Shown here piece by piece: positions 45,260 to 56,521 of a DNA stretch of 64,000 nucleotides (position 1 is the first letter of the stretch; every line of letters starts with the position of its first letter). The stretch is from Valencia hispanica. Lineage: Eukaryota > Chordata > Actinopteri > Cyprinodontiformes > Valenciidae. The position numbers were made by a program, and so were the translations under genes. Below the pieces are notes generated by a model. That model did not search any database. It was not told the origin of the DNA and saw nothing but the letters and a program-made list of their open reading frames with translations. The stretch spans positions 46,085,680-46,149,679 of the forward strand of contig OY747702.1 of assembly GCA_963556495.2 (NCBI GenBank), given 5' to 3'.

Positions 45260-45360
45260 TTCAGAGGCAACAGACAGATAGCAAAGTGTGAAGGACTAGC
45301 CCAGGATGTCAATGTTCAGGGTGGGTGACAGTGTTATTCTCTGCCATCTGTTTCCCAGGC

Positions 45361-45444
45361 GGCGGTCCAGCAGTGCTATGTTGAACGCACAGGCATGAGG
45401 GAACAGAGCACAGCCCTCCAGGCAACACGACTGGCATTGCAGCA
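45361..45444 (+). other. Candidate host exon, unproven
   Basis: A good 3' splice site, CTCTGCCATCTGTTTCCCAG, ends at 45359. It is followed by an open stretch with ordinary amino-acid use, 'VQQCYVERTGMREQSTALQA' then 'TRLALQ'. There is no strong 5' splice site at the expected place, and no family is recognised. It may be an exon of a neighbouring gene or chance. Confidence 0.2.
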
Positions 45445-46289
45445 TCACATTAGCATAACTAAGGGTCAGCCTCTGAGGTCTGGATATGCATTTTTAAAAA
45501 CGTCTTTCTTACTGATGTACCAGGGGCATACTGGTCCTCATTTTAAAATCTTTAAGCAAAAAGTTGAAATTTTAGCTTATTGTATTAGTCCAAGTGTTTA
45601 TTTTCTCTGATATCATGGTCAAAGCTGTTGGTCCTTGCTCGGTACTCATGAATAGCCTCCACAATGCTCGGCGTCAGTATTTGGTGACACTGCAAATGGC
45701 GTGCATGCCGTATCATTTTCTGTTTTGGTATGTTACCCAAACAAAAGAGGAATGTTGTGAGAGCAGCAGGGGTCTCATCGCTCAGTTCTTCTTTGAGAAG
45801 ACCCCACAAAGGCTCGAATCAGTCTTCCTCGCTGTCTCTGCTGTCACCCTCAGGAAAAGTGAGGGTGCAGTAAATCACGCTGGCAGCTCCGTGTTTCAGA
45901 GCGCCACAACAGTGTCATTTTATAGCTTGTTATTTCACTCTGAGTTGTGGGGGGAGAAAGAAAAGTCTTCTGAAATCATTAAGATTTAAGTGTATATGTT
46001 TACTTGAAGTGGTGGACCAAAGCGAGGATCGACGGAGAGACAGCATGGTTCAAAGTTCACTGAGGAACCTTAACCCAACCTTTGTCCAAAATCTGAACTT
46101 TAAGGAATTTGGTTAAGTCTTTTAGTATGTAAACTAGAGGCTTTGTTACATTCTTTAAGGATGTGAACCTGACAAACAAGTTAACATGCTTTAACATGAG
46201 CTGTTAGGACAATGAACTGGTTTGTGTGGAGGATAAAAGGTTTAAGTTGTTGAGTTTTGTTTCATATTAGAGAGAACTTTATTATGTTC

Positions 46290-46808
46290 AATGATACTGC
46301 AGGATTCTGCTTAGCTGCAATGCCCTGTTGGACGGGGGGCGTCAACTGGGATGATGGTCTCAGTGGCTGAACATCCCCCGTGTCCTGTTATCAACTTTTT
46401 ACTTTCTGTAACATAGAAAGTACTCTTATATCAGATCTTCTGTTCTTTCTGTGTCTCTGATCTGTCTTCTCAAACCCCAAGTCGGTCGTGGCAGATGACC
46501 GCTTGTACTGAGCCAGGTTCTGCTGGAGGTTTCTTCGTGTTAAAGGGGAGTTTTTCCTCTCCACCGTACATGTTTGCTCAGTATGAGGGATTGCTGTGGT
46601 TGGAAGTCTGCATCAATGGGAAGTAAACTCAAGTCAATGACTCGATGCAATCTGCTGGGATTCCTTAAATAAGAAACTAACTAAAACTTTTAACTAATTG
46701 GAATGTTTGTATGACTGTATTGAAATAACTTTTCTTGTAAAGAGCCTTAAGACATCTGTTTTGAATTGGCACTATATAGATAAACTGAATTGAATTGAAC
46801 TGAATTGA
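46290..46808 (+). mobile_element. Retroelement 3' end with GAATT-type tail
   Basis: A noncoding 3' region with 'tgctggaggtttcttcgtgtt' then 'aaaggggagtttttcctc' (46519-46560), a distal block 'gcactatatagataaactg' and the tandem tail AATTGAATTGAACTGAATTG. This is a very common fish non-LTR 3' end. The clade is not certain to me. The last 190 bp recur reversed at 13466-13620 and partly at 48085-48168. Confidence 0.7.
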
Positions 46809-47672
46809 TACAGACAATTCTTGGTGGCATTATTTTGTTCTTTTCCATTTTATTTCATAACATGGCAAATTATGATTTAATTTACTAAGGGAAGAACCAG
46901 CCAGGCCCTACTGTATATCAGAAGTGAATTTCCCACTAAACCTGATAACTGGTTGTGCCACCTTTGGCGGCAACAACTTCTGCCTGCTAATTCTTTGCAA
47001 AATTGTGTTAATTCAGCCACAATGGAGCATTCAAGCATGAACGGCCTGTTTAAGGTCCTGACTTTGGCAAAACCACTTCAAAACTCTTCTTTTGTTTCTT
47101 GAAACATTCAGAGGTGGACTTGCTGGTGTGCTTTAGATCACTGTCCTGCTTCATAATCCACGTGTGCTTAAAATTAAGGTTAATGAAGGGATGGACGGAT
47201 TTTCTTCTTCAGGATTTTCCAGTAGGGAGCTGAATTGATCGTCTCATGACCTAAAGCAAGTCGTACAAGTTAGTCATGTTTGAATCCTTGTTCTTTTTCT
47301 GTCTTTTTCTGAAATCCTTTGTTAGTTTTGGGTCAGATGCTACAGGAGCCACACCTTCCAAAACGTTTGTCTCGTCAGTCCAAATAATATTTTGGCAACA
47401 GTCTTGACGATCATCATGATGATTTTCTTAAATTTGGGACAGTTGTTTTGTCTTCTTCTTGGTCAAGCATGTTTTTTTATTTGGCTTTGTATACGGTAAA
47501 TGAGGCTTTCATTGCTTTAGATGTTGATCTAGGTTCTTTTGTGGCCTCCCAAATCCATATTTTCCATATTTTCACCATTTTTGAATAAAAGGTCTCACTG
47601 AGCACTCCCCTATAGCCTTGGAAATGGGTCTGTAACTCTATCCACACTTATAGATGTCAATGGCTTGGTTTC

Positions 47673-47675
47673 TTA
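47673..47675. repeat. Left TTA target-site duplication
   Basis: TTA, repeated at 49094-49096 on the other side of the Harbinger-like element. Confidence 0.65.
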
Positions 47676-48084
47676 CCCCACCTTTCCACCGGACGCGTAA
47701 GCGGCACGTTACAGGAGCAGCACGTTTCACTTGTGTATTCTGCTGCTTGGCCCTTTCCACCGGGTGCGTACGAGGCGCATAGCAGCAGGGAAGCAGCTGT
47801 CACCGAGAGCACGAAATCACGCGAGATTAGCAAAGTCACGCGTGGTTTCGTCAGTAAACACAACAACCATAGACATATATAAACGTCTATGACAATAATA
47901 ACCAGGAAAAGACAACAACATGGCTCCAAAAGGTTTGTGTTTTATGTTATGTCCGTTTTATATTCGCCAATAAGTTTATCTCATGTCAGGGAATATCCAA
48001 AATCGCTCATTTATGTGATGACACACAAATGAGACCCTCCCGCGAGGTACTGACTTCTCACCGGGCCGCACAGGTAGGACCTTG

Positions 48085-48165
48085 TATTGATATGACTTCT
48101 TGTTAAGTGCCTTGAGATGACATCTGTTGTGAATTGGCGCTATATAAATAAACTGAATTGAATTG

Positions 48166-48168
<3 letters not shown>
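48085..48168 (+). repeat. LINE-type 3' tail with GAATT repeats
   Basis: Matches the last part of 46290-46808: 'gacatctgttgtgaattggc', 'gctatataaataaactgaa', then AATTGAATTGAATT, continuing into a TA microsatellite. It is nested in the Harbinger-like element. Confidence 0.75.

Positions 48169-48239
<71 letters not shown>
48169..48239. repeat. (TA)n microsatellite, about 35 units
   Basis: An uninterrupted TA run directly after the LINE tail, probably seeded by it. Confidence 0.97.
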
Positions 48240-48243
<4 letters not shown>

Positions 48244-48725
48244 CCATAAAATAATGCCATCATTTGGGTAAATTAGTCTGACAGAAAAGGTAAAAGTGAT
48301 TAGTTACATCAGAGCAATTCTATTCTAAAATACCTTATTAAAGTTCTCGTTCACTGAGAAACTGTGTAATACTTGTTCTTTGTGAAATACGATCGGTCCC
48401 TCTGAGCTGCATATTGTAAGTGAAGTTCTTAAATAAAAGAGATCAGAGAGATTCCTTCAGATATTTGGAGGTTTTAATACAAACTTGGTTGATCAAGCAA
48501 GGAGGTACAGCGTTAACAGAGAATATGCAATACTGACCTCCCTTCCAAAACAAGACACAGAATTATATAAGTTCAGTAATCCTGACTCCTAACAACATGA
48601 CATCAGAAAACATTTTTCAGTATGAGAACATTAAACTCGCAGGCTTCAGGGACTTGATAGTGGAAGCATAATCAATGTATGTCAGGACATCCTTAGATAT
48701 AAAAGAGAGCTGCTATGCCAACCCA

Positions 48726-48805
48726 GGATCCATCCATCCATCCATTTTCTTCCGCTTATCCGGGTTCGGGTCGCGGGGGCAGCAGCCTAAGCTGCAACGG
48801 CAAAG
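48726..48805 (-). repeat. RTE/Rex-type LINE 3' tail, reversed
   Basis: Starts CATCCATCCATCCATT and includes 'cttccgcttatccgggtt' and 'gggggcagcagcctaagc'. Reversed, it matches the 3' tail at 60039-60093. It is a very short, 5'-truncated insertion inside the Harbinger-like element. Confidence 0.75.
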
Positions 48806-49217
48806 CAGCACGTTTCTTTTATTTTGAAAATTTCCAGTGCCGAGCCGTATATTTCCTGTCTCCCCTATCCAAAATGTAGAAATGTACGTGTTTCAGAGGC
48901 GTACTGCGTAGAAAATAGGACTGCCGCGTATATTTAGAAAACTGCTGCAACATGTTGCTCCTCAGACGCTGCAGACTCGTGCTGCTTTCGCCTCTGGTGG
49001 AAAGGGTTCTATTGACTACAGCGGTGGCTATCAGCTGCGTATGACGTGCTGCTCCTGTAACGTGCTGCTTACGCGTCCGGTGGAAAGGAGGGGTTAGATT
49101 GGGGCAGGGTGTGAGATCTTTCAGCCTACTTCATGTTGCCAGACAGGTTCTGTTAAGGGATTTCTTTCTGACACTAATCAAGCCTTGGTGAACTCCACCA
49201 TCAAAAACATGTGATTA

Positions 49218-49618
49218 CAGTGGACCCCTTTGTATTCTCAGCGACCAACCTATAAAAATGTTTATAACTGCCTAGCTTAATATTTCACATACCAAATTTA
49301 CCTTAATATGTATTAATACGCACAGTGGTTAACCTTCTTGGCGCTACTACAGAAGCTAAGATCTACAGGCTTCCATATCTCCAGCCAGTCAGCAGCAGGG
49401 AATATGAATGTCGCTCCTTCCCTGGTTTGCAAATGCCAGCCAATGGCATGTCAAGTAGCACTGCACCTAGATATTTTAGCTTCCCAAGCTGCATTTTCTT
49501 TCAGATATCATGGATATGCTCTTTGAAAAAAATCAGTAAATTTTCCGTGAATAATTTGGAGTTACATTCTACAACTAAACCAGCAAACACTGAACCTCAA
49601 ATAGGTGGGAGTCCACTG
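49218..49618. mobile_element. pogo/Tigger-like MITE, 401 bp
   Basis: TA at 49216-49217 and 49619-49620. The left end is CAGTGGACCCCTTTGTAT, and the right end on the minus strand is CAGTGGACTCCCACCTAT. CAGTGGACCC-type ends with TA duplication are typical of pogo/Tigger-derived MITEs. The stretch 'caaacactgaacctcaaata' near the right end also fits. It has no coding capacity. It is inserted in the Tc1 relic: sequence on both sides is Tc1. Confidence 0.75.
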
Positions 49619-49814
49619 TAATTCAATTAAGTAATGATTTAATGGGGGCATTATTACTTTTTCACATAGGGTTAGGTCATTTTTTTCCTTAATAAATGAT
49701 CTAAAACATTTAAATGTAACAACAAAACAAAAGCAGAAAGAATTTGTAAGAGGTTGTAAGATGACAAAACGTGAAAACATCTCAAGGTGTATGAATACTT
49801 TTGCAAGGTGCTGT

Positions 49815-50925
49815 AGGTGCATATTTGCAAGCAAAAGTCGTGACAAATCTCAAAACAGTCTGCTGGTGAGCTCTGGGGAGGGAGAGTGCTGGATTATTTC
49901 TCCATGATGCTCTTTGTTTGAAGAAAAAGGTGTTGACTGACAGCTGAGCTCCAAGACCCTACTCAGCCAGGGTTCAGTGCGGATGCCTGGCTAATGAGGT
50001 TGACTACAGGGATTATAATCAGGCAGGGAATATTAGAGTTCTCATGTGTCAGTCAAGATGTGAGAACCTCACAGTGCTGCGATGCCAGAGTGGGATTTTC
50101 AGCCTCCGCTTGCTTCATATTTATCATGCATGGGTGGCTATAGGATGCCTCAAACCTGTGACAGATGAACAGGGGAAGGATTTATGGTGGGAAATCTCCC
50201 ATCCACACAGAGGGTACTCTAAAATGTGCAAATTATCTCCTGGTGGCATTTTGGCTGCCAAATGTGGCCATTGTTATCATACAGTAATCATTCTACAAAA
50301 AGTAGACCTAAATGCTTCAGCTGAGAGCCCACTTTCAGATAAATGTATTAATTGGCATCACATTTGACCCTATCTAATCACATATCCCCCTCCCCACCCA
50401 GGATGCTTTAAAGAGCAAAGCAGAGAATGAGATGAGAGATGGAAAGAAAACTTTTTTTAAAAGCACAGATTCAGAGGAGGGATGTGACATATGGAAGCAA
50501 TCACAGGCATGGACTACCATCTGTGGCGGCAGTCGGGGCCTGCTGGCACCCACGAGTCACTGCGCAGGATGGGAATAATCCACAAAAGGGGATCCGTGGA
50601 ATTGTGATAAGAGGAGTTGAAATCCCTCGAGGGATAAGATTTGACTTATGGGATGATGTGGGAGGAAGAGGTGCGAGAGCTTGTTGGTATTTGCAAAAAA
50701 CAGGTGCCTCAGACAGCTCAGAGGGATCCATTTCTCACGTTTCTGTCTGCAATACTCCTTAAACTGTTTCACAAGCGATCACCTTTTCAACCACGGATAT
50801 CATAATATTCTTAGAGTTTGTGTGACGAACACAAATGGCACACGTTTGTAAAGTGGAATTAATATGAGGTTTTCAAACTTTTTTCACTATATTCTTCTGC
50901 TAAATATCTCCATCTCTAAGTTAAT
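49815..50925. other. Unassigned DNA
   Basis: No repeat recognised. Open frames on both strands at 50439-50772 overlap and have no domain. It may be unique sequence. Confidence 0.4.
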
Positions 50926-50929
50926 GAAG

Positions 50930-52585
50930 AGCCTCTTGCCACAGATTCTCATTTGGACTTTAGCAGGGTCATTCTAACCCCTTCATATTGTTTCATCTTG
51001 ATTATTCTATTCTACCTCTGGCTGCATGTTTATGGTATTTGTCCTGCTAGGAGCTGAACCTCCCCCCAGTCTTCAGTGTTCTGTAGCCTCTGACAGGTTT
51101 TCTTCCAAGATTGTCCTGTATTAAGCTCCATCTATATTTCCATAAACTGATTAGCTTCCCTGTCCCTGCTAAAGAGTGGCATCCCCACAGCATGATTCTG
51201 CCACCATCATATGTCATGGTGAAGATGGGCTATTTAGGGTATCCTACATGCTGTTTTGCTAGTTGGTCAAGAAGTACTGGTCTCATTTCTTCTTCCACAT
51301 GTTTGTTGTGTCCCCTACATGAGCTTAAACTGGACTTTTTATGGCTTATTTCAAGCACATGACTAAATGTCCTGTTAGCACATTCTCCCACCAGTGCTGT
51401 GGATCTCTGCAACTCCTCTAGGTTTCTCTGATTTTTGCCCTACTCAACCTTTCATGTCTTGGTAGGTTTGGAGTTGTGCTATACTCTCTCCATTTTCAAA
51501 TGTTGAATTAAACTAGTGCTTTGTGAGATGTTCAAAGCTTGGTATAATATTTTTACAGCTAACCCTGCTGTAAACTTCTCCACAACATTCTCCCTGACCT
51601 TTGTGCTATGTTCTTTGGTCTTCATGATGCTGTTTGTTCTCCGATGTCCTCGTAGAAACCTCTCAGGCCTTCATAGAACAGCTGGTTTAATACTAAGATT
51701 AGTTCATATGGAAATAGAAATATATTGTCATATCTGGCCAACTTACAAACTTGTGCTGCTTGATTTGTGTAATTTATGGTGAAGGTAATGATTTTTGATC
51801 ACATGTCGGTTACTTGGCCTTAACAGGAAAGATAACCAGATATTTTTTGTTTCCATCTTACCTTCATGTGTTTTCCAAACAACTCTGTCAAACATGGCAC
51901 ATGGCTTCTAAAGCCTTACTATATATGGAGAGGCTAATTACGGGATGTTCCATTTCTAATGCACTGCCTAGGGGTGTTTGTGTTTGTCACACCATCTTTA
52001 AGATGAGAACAAAAGGAGGTGTATTCAACCAGGCAATTTAATTATGTTGTGGCTGTGGTAAATATTATGTGCATTATTGATTATTTGTAGCTTGCTATTG
52101 TGACTGAATGCCAATTAATGGTGGTTCTTCTTAAAGGAGGAGCTTCCAGTATAAAGCCTGGAGAGGAAGGGTTGTGCATTCTGTGCCTGGTGAGGCACAG
52201 AATGCAAGAGCTCCATGGCCAGAGACCTAGTGCTGTCTTTTAAATTTTGAGTTCAGTTTTATTCTTTTGAAGACTTTTTTCCACAGATTATTTGTTTTTG
52301 TATATATGTTTCTCTTGCTGAGGAAAGAAAAATAAAATCACACCACCAGCTGAAGCCTGAAGTCCTGAGTCCTAAAGTTTGGCCCAGTCCTACATGCTGG
52401 ATTTTATTCAGGGGTATCATAGAAAAGTGGGTTACATAGAAAGACACATTTTTCAGATTTTTATCCCTAAAGACATTAAAAAGGTGGCTGTCATCTTCCC
52501 GATTATGCACTACTTTTTATTGCTCTGTTACATAAGTTCCAAATAAAAGTTAAAGGGGTATTAATATGTTTGTAAGGCATTATAC
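50930..52585 (-). mobile_element. Decayed Tc1-like transposon, minus strand, interrupted
   Basis: Landmarks on the plus-strand text include 'ccccacagcatgattctgccaccatcat' (51183), 'ttcttccacatgtttgttgtgtcccctacatgagctt' (51290), 'gctgtggatctctgcaactcctctaggtt' (51397), 'catgtcttggtaggtttggagttgtgctatactctctccattttc' (51452) and 'ctccctgacctttgtgctatgttctttggtcttcatgatgctgtttgttc' (51590). The terminal part is displaced to 52395-52585 ('tgctggattttattcaggggtatcat' to 'aaaggggtattaatatgtttgtaaggc'). The stretch between about 51720 and 52394 is foreign. Confidence 0.75.
52045..52394 (+). mobile_element. Possible solo LTR inside the Tc1 relic
   Basis: The segment begins TGTTGTGGC and ends CCTACA. 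It has a TATA-like GTATAAAGCC at about 52149 and AATAAA at about 52331, with an LTR-like downstream part ('agtcctgagtcctaaag'). It separates two parts of the Tc1 relic. I see no target duplication, so the edges are tentative. Confidence 0.4.
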
Positions 52586-52589
52586 CCAT

Positions 52590-54360
52590 GCATGACTGGA
52601 ACCTGTTGCATCAGGCTGTAAAATACTGTAGATACAAGCAACCCATTCCTTCACTGGGAAATTGAAAAAGTTTGAGGTCTGAAGCAGATGTTTGTTCCCT
52701 CTCCTGAAGCCGCAGAGGAACAGCACTATAGATTGATTTCTGTGGGATTTCTGTTTGAATTAGAGCGACACTTTTTTGGCAAACTGTAGTAAAACCAAAC
52801 GAGAGGCATAATTGGAAAAGGAAATTGGTCTCTCATCCTAATTTACATGTTTGCGTTGTTGGATTGGCCTAAAGGAACGAGTTAAAAGTGTGTTATTGTA
52901 AGCCTCAGCGGTGAATGGAGAGGTAATTTGGAAGCCTCCTGACCACATTCTTTCAGGCTTCATATCCTGGTTCACTGGCAATGCAATCAGCAAATTGAAT
53001 GATGTTTGCTCCCTCAAGTCATGTTCTATTTTTCTTATTCTTCACGAAATGGCAACACATACGTGCAGTCAATCAAGGAGTGATAAGAATTCATGCACGA
53101 CTAGAAATATTATGGCAGATAATATTTATTCAAAGCATTATCAGTTTGATATTTTTAGATGTCAATAGACCCATCCTCCTCTTTGCCACACCTCACTCTC
53201 TGGTTCAGAAGAAGTTTTTTGTCAGTGAAAGTTTTTTTGCAACGCCTTAAATTTTTTATCAGCCTATTTCAGCAGACCCCTGATGGTGGGCTGTGGAGCA
53301 ATCAATCAATCTGAGTGCGAATACCCCCCAAAACATTTTCCTGGTGCACACGCCAACACACTGAATTCAATTATCTATAAAGAGCAGCATTTTGTGTAAA
53401 CATGAAACAAATGTTTAAGAAAACAGAGTTAATGCAACATATGATGCTGTGTGACAGCACGGTCAGGTCTCTTGGGTCCTGCGCCCTGCACAGATCAGCT
53501 CTGCCCCAAGGCCACAGAGGGCAGGACCCTTCAGATTTAACACCTCACAGACATGAACACATGGGATTTATTAGGAAGCTGCAGGCGATGTGTTTTTAAT
53601 TGCAGACAAAGAGTTTTGACCTTTATTTCTTGCTAAAAACACTTATTCTCTGTCTGTTTCCTTTTGTTCTCCTTTATCTGCTTTACATCTGCCATCCTGC
53701 TGCTCGTCCATCTTCAGGGAGAACCACTGGGGTTGTTTGAAGCTTCACTGATATGGTTCAGACAGCTTGCATGATGGCAGTGGGGGAACACCTTGATCTA
53801 GGCTGCACCTTGATGATTCAGTTTAATTTAAAAAAAGGTTGGCTGCTGTGGGCCGGATTCCTGAAGGCAGAGCATCATGTCGACTCTCTCCCTCAAAGGA
53901 TGTTGGGACTGCTATCGCTGTTGTCAACATGGCTGGCCTTATCTGCTGGGCACTTGCTCTAATCAAGCTTGTCCCGTGCCAAGAGGAAGTTTTTCTCCAG
54001 GAGCTATATTTTGTTCACTTGTTTTTTCAAACATATTTGTCTCCGTTAGTCCAAGCAGGGAAACAACATCCTCTGATAGGGAGGAAAGTCTGCCAGCTCA
54101 GTGTGCTGCTGGAGGTGACGCAGCAAGCTGTGGTACAGTAATGGAGTCATCCATCAACAAGCCCCATTAAAGCATCATGACAAGCCAGCTGGGGCCACTC
54201 CAGAGGCTATCGTGACTAGTTTATAGGCTGATGTTTGTCACTAAGGTGCAGCTATAAAGAAATCCCTTCATTTGTTTAGTCTCTTTATAATTTGATATTA
54301 TTTGTAGACAGATGATACTCATTGGGGTATATCTGGTCTTTTCTTTTTGCTTTTTCCCCC
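52590..54360. other. Unassigned DNA
   Basis: No repeat ends or recognisable coding exons. Two open frames at 53839-54170 lie over the same bases in different frames, so at most one could be real. Neither has a domain. Confidence 0.45.
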
Positions 54361-55039
54361 AAGCTTTATCTTGCAAAAGTACATTTTCTCACATTAAAAA
54401 CAAATCATAAACTTTAAAGTATCTTATTGGGATTTGATTTGTAACCCCCCACCCCTAAATGCAAAGAAGTGCAACAAATTGCCTTCAGCATTCTTCTAAT
54501 CATTAAATAGAAGTAGAGTCCACCTTAGTTTTATTTAACCCCAGTTTAAATCCAGCCATCGCTTTAAGGCCTCAAATGTTTGGTTTGATAGAGAACATTT
54601 GTGATGAAACAGCATTATGAAGATCAATCCACACAGCAGATAGACCAGGGAGAAGGTTGTGGAGAAGTTTAAAGCTGGGTTTGGCTGTCAAACATCTCAA
54701 GCTTCGCAAATCCTCACAGAGCACAGATCAGTCCAAAAACAGAAAAGTATGACTCAACTGAGAAGCTATCAAGACATCCACTTAAGCTGCCAGGCCAGGC
54801 AAGGAGACCATTAATCACAGAAACAATTAAGTGGCCAATAGTAACTCTGGTGGCAGCATCATGGTGCAGGGATCATTTGCTTCAGCAGAGACAAAAAGGC
54901 TGGCTGTAATTGTTTGTTGAAAGAAAGTCATAAAAAGTACAATATAAGCCATAGAAAACCCCATAAGTCATGTAAAAATGTGCCCTGGCCAAAGGCTACC
55001 CTTCTAGGTTGCACGCAAAAACCTATGTGCTGTGGGATA

Positions 55040-56339
55040 CAGGTGAAACTTGAAAAAATTAGAATACTGTGCAAAGTTAATTTATTTTAGTCATTCAACT
55101 TAAAAGGTGAAACTTATACATGATAGAGACTCATTACATGCAAAGTGAGATATTTCAAGCCTTTATTTATTATAATTTTTATGATTATGGCTTACAGGTT
55201 ATGAAAACCCCAAATTCAAAATCTCAGAAAATTAGAATATTGTGAAAAGGTTCAATATTTTACAGTGTCACACTGTAATCTGCTAATGAATCCAAAACAC
55301 CTGCAAAGGGTTTCTGAGCCTTTAAATTGTCTATCAGTCTGGTTCAGTAGGAAACATCATTGACATCCTCCATAAGGAGGGAAAGCCTCAAAAGGTAATT
55401 GCAAAAGAGTTGGATGTTCCCAAAGTGCTGCATCAAAGCACATTAATAGAAGGTTATGTGGAAGGGAAAACTGTGGGAAAAAAAGGTGCACAAGCAGCAG
55501 GGATGACCGCAGCCTGGAGTGGATTGTCAGGAAAAGGTCATTTAAAAGTGTTGAGGACCTTCACAAGGAGTGGACTGAGGCTGGAGTCAGTGCATCTAGA
55601 GCCACCACACACAGACGGATCCTGGACATGGGTTTCAAATGTTGTATTTCTCTTATCAAGCTGCTCCTGAACAACAAACATCAGAAGTGTCTTACCTGGT
55701 CTAAAGAAAAAAATAACTGTGAATTTCTGCTGGTGTTGGTCCACTGAGCTTTATTAAGTCCAGAGTCAACGCAGCCGTCCACCAGGACATTTTGGAGCAC
55801 TTCATGTTTCCTTCCACAGACGAGCTTTATGGAGATGCCAACTTAATTTTCCAGCAGGACTTGGCACCTGCCCAGAATGCCAAAAGTAAAATTACCAAGA
55901 GAAAGTTGAGAGATTAAAAACCGAACAATGCAAAAGAGCTGAAGGCTGATATTGAAGTATCCTGGTCTTCCATAACACCTCAGCCACAGACTGATAGCAT
56001 CCATGCCACAAGGATTTGAGGCAGTAATTGATGCAAAATGGCCCAAACCAAGTACTGAGTAAATATGCATAATTATGCTTTTCAGAGGTCCAACATTTCT
56101 CTATTTAAAATCCTTGTTTTATTAGATTTCATGTAATGTTCTAATTTTATGAGATTTTGAATTTTCGGTTTTCATAAGCTGTAGCCTAAGCCATAATCAT
56201 CAAAATTAGCAAATAAAGTCTTGAAATATTCAGCTTTGCATGTAATGAGTCTATATCATTTATTGGTGTCACCTTTTAAGTTGAGTTACTGAAATACGTG
56301 AATTTTTGCACAATATTCAAGTTTTTTGAATTTCACCTG
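55040..56339. mobile_element. Long-TIR TA-flanked transposon (Tc1/mariner type)
   Basis: TA at 55038-55039 and 56340-56341. Both ends begin CAGGTGAAA and share about 200 bp of inverted repeat, including 'ttaaaaggtgaaac', 'gactcattacatgcaaag', 'atttcaagcctttattt' and 'gattatggcttac'. The 1300-bp element has a decayed plus-strand transposase (55320-56000): 'taaggagggaaagcctcaaaag' and later 'ttccagcaggacttggcacctgcccagaatgcc', the latter corresponding to the 'FQQDLAPAH.A' second-catalytic-aspartate motif. The family is common in fish and its members are widely called mariner-like. Confidence 0.85.
55320..56010 (+). pseudogene. Transposase remnant of the long-TIR element
   Basis: An 86-codon open piece (55410-55670) starts 'MDVPKVLHQSTLIEGYVEGK'. 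The later part reads, with frame breaks, as 'MFPSTDELYGDANLIFQQDL' (about 55805-55864). The 'FQQDL.P' motif carries the second catalytic aspartate of the DDE domain. The first (DE-containing) block and the last acidic residue cannot be placed with confidence. Inactive. Confidence 0.6.
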
Positions 56340-56521
56340 TATCTAACAGTACACATCCCCCTGAACACACAAACCCAACTGTGACACATGGTGGTGTCAT
56401 CATCATGCCGTGGGAATGCTTTTCTTCCTTAGTGATAGGGAAGCGGATTGGGGTTTGATGGGAGGACAGAGATTCACCTTCCAGTACAATGACTTTAAAG
56501 CTAGAGCCCTGGCTTGAAAGA

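Larger units (their letters stand above)
42424..46285. other. Unassigned tract with small simple repeats
   Basis: No transposon ends were recognised. Simple repeats: (TG) and (CG/TG) runs near 43058-43095, (ACAG)n at 44059-44090 and a 21-G run at 45239-45259. A possible host exon at 45361-45444 is described separately. Two opposing open frames at 45585-45989 have no recognisable domain. Confidence 0.4.
47676..49093. mobile_element. Harbinger-like element with doubled terminal motifs
   Basis: Flanked by TTA on both sides, the TWA-type 3-bp duplication of PIF/Harbinger elements. The left end starts CCCCACCTTTCCACCGG, and the right end on the minus strand starts CCCCTCCTTTCCACCGG. Both continue with GACGCGTAAGC for a terminal inverted repeat of about 50 bp. 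A second copy of the CCTTTCCACC motif lies 70-80 bp further in at each end (about 47752 and, reversed, about 48993-49005). No transposase frame is left. A short ATG reading 'MAPK' with a following GT at 47921-47935 could be a first-exon remnant. It contains a LINE tail, a TA microsatellite and an RTE tail. Confidence 0.75.
46885..49814 (-). mobile_element. Tc1-like relic holding several nested elements
   Basis: Minus-strand landmarks run in order: 'aactggttgtgccacctttgg' (46948), 'ttcattcagccac'-like sequence (47010), 'cattcagaggtggacttgctggtgtgc' (47105), 'acaccttccaaaacgtttgtctcgtcagtcc' (47350), and 'cttggaaatgggtctgtaactc' with 'atagatgtcaatggcttggtttctta' up to 47675. After an insertion it resumes at 49097, is interrupted again at 49218-49618, and ends at 49781-49814 with 'ggtgtatgaatacttttgcaaggtgctgta'. 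Without the insertions it would be about 1.1 kb. No long frame remains. Confidence 0.75.

Noticed and set aside
45585..45989. Opposing open frames of 131 and 74 codons
   Set aside because: They overlap on opposite strands, have no recognised family and no splice context that favours either.
53839..54170. Two overlapping plus-strand frames of about 100 codons
   Set aside because: Same bases in different frames, no domains, no supporting splice sites.
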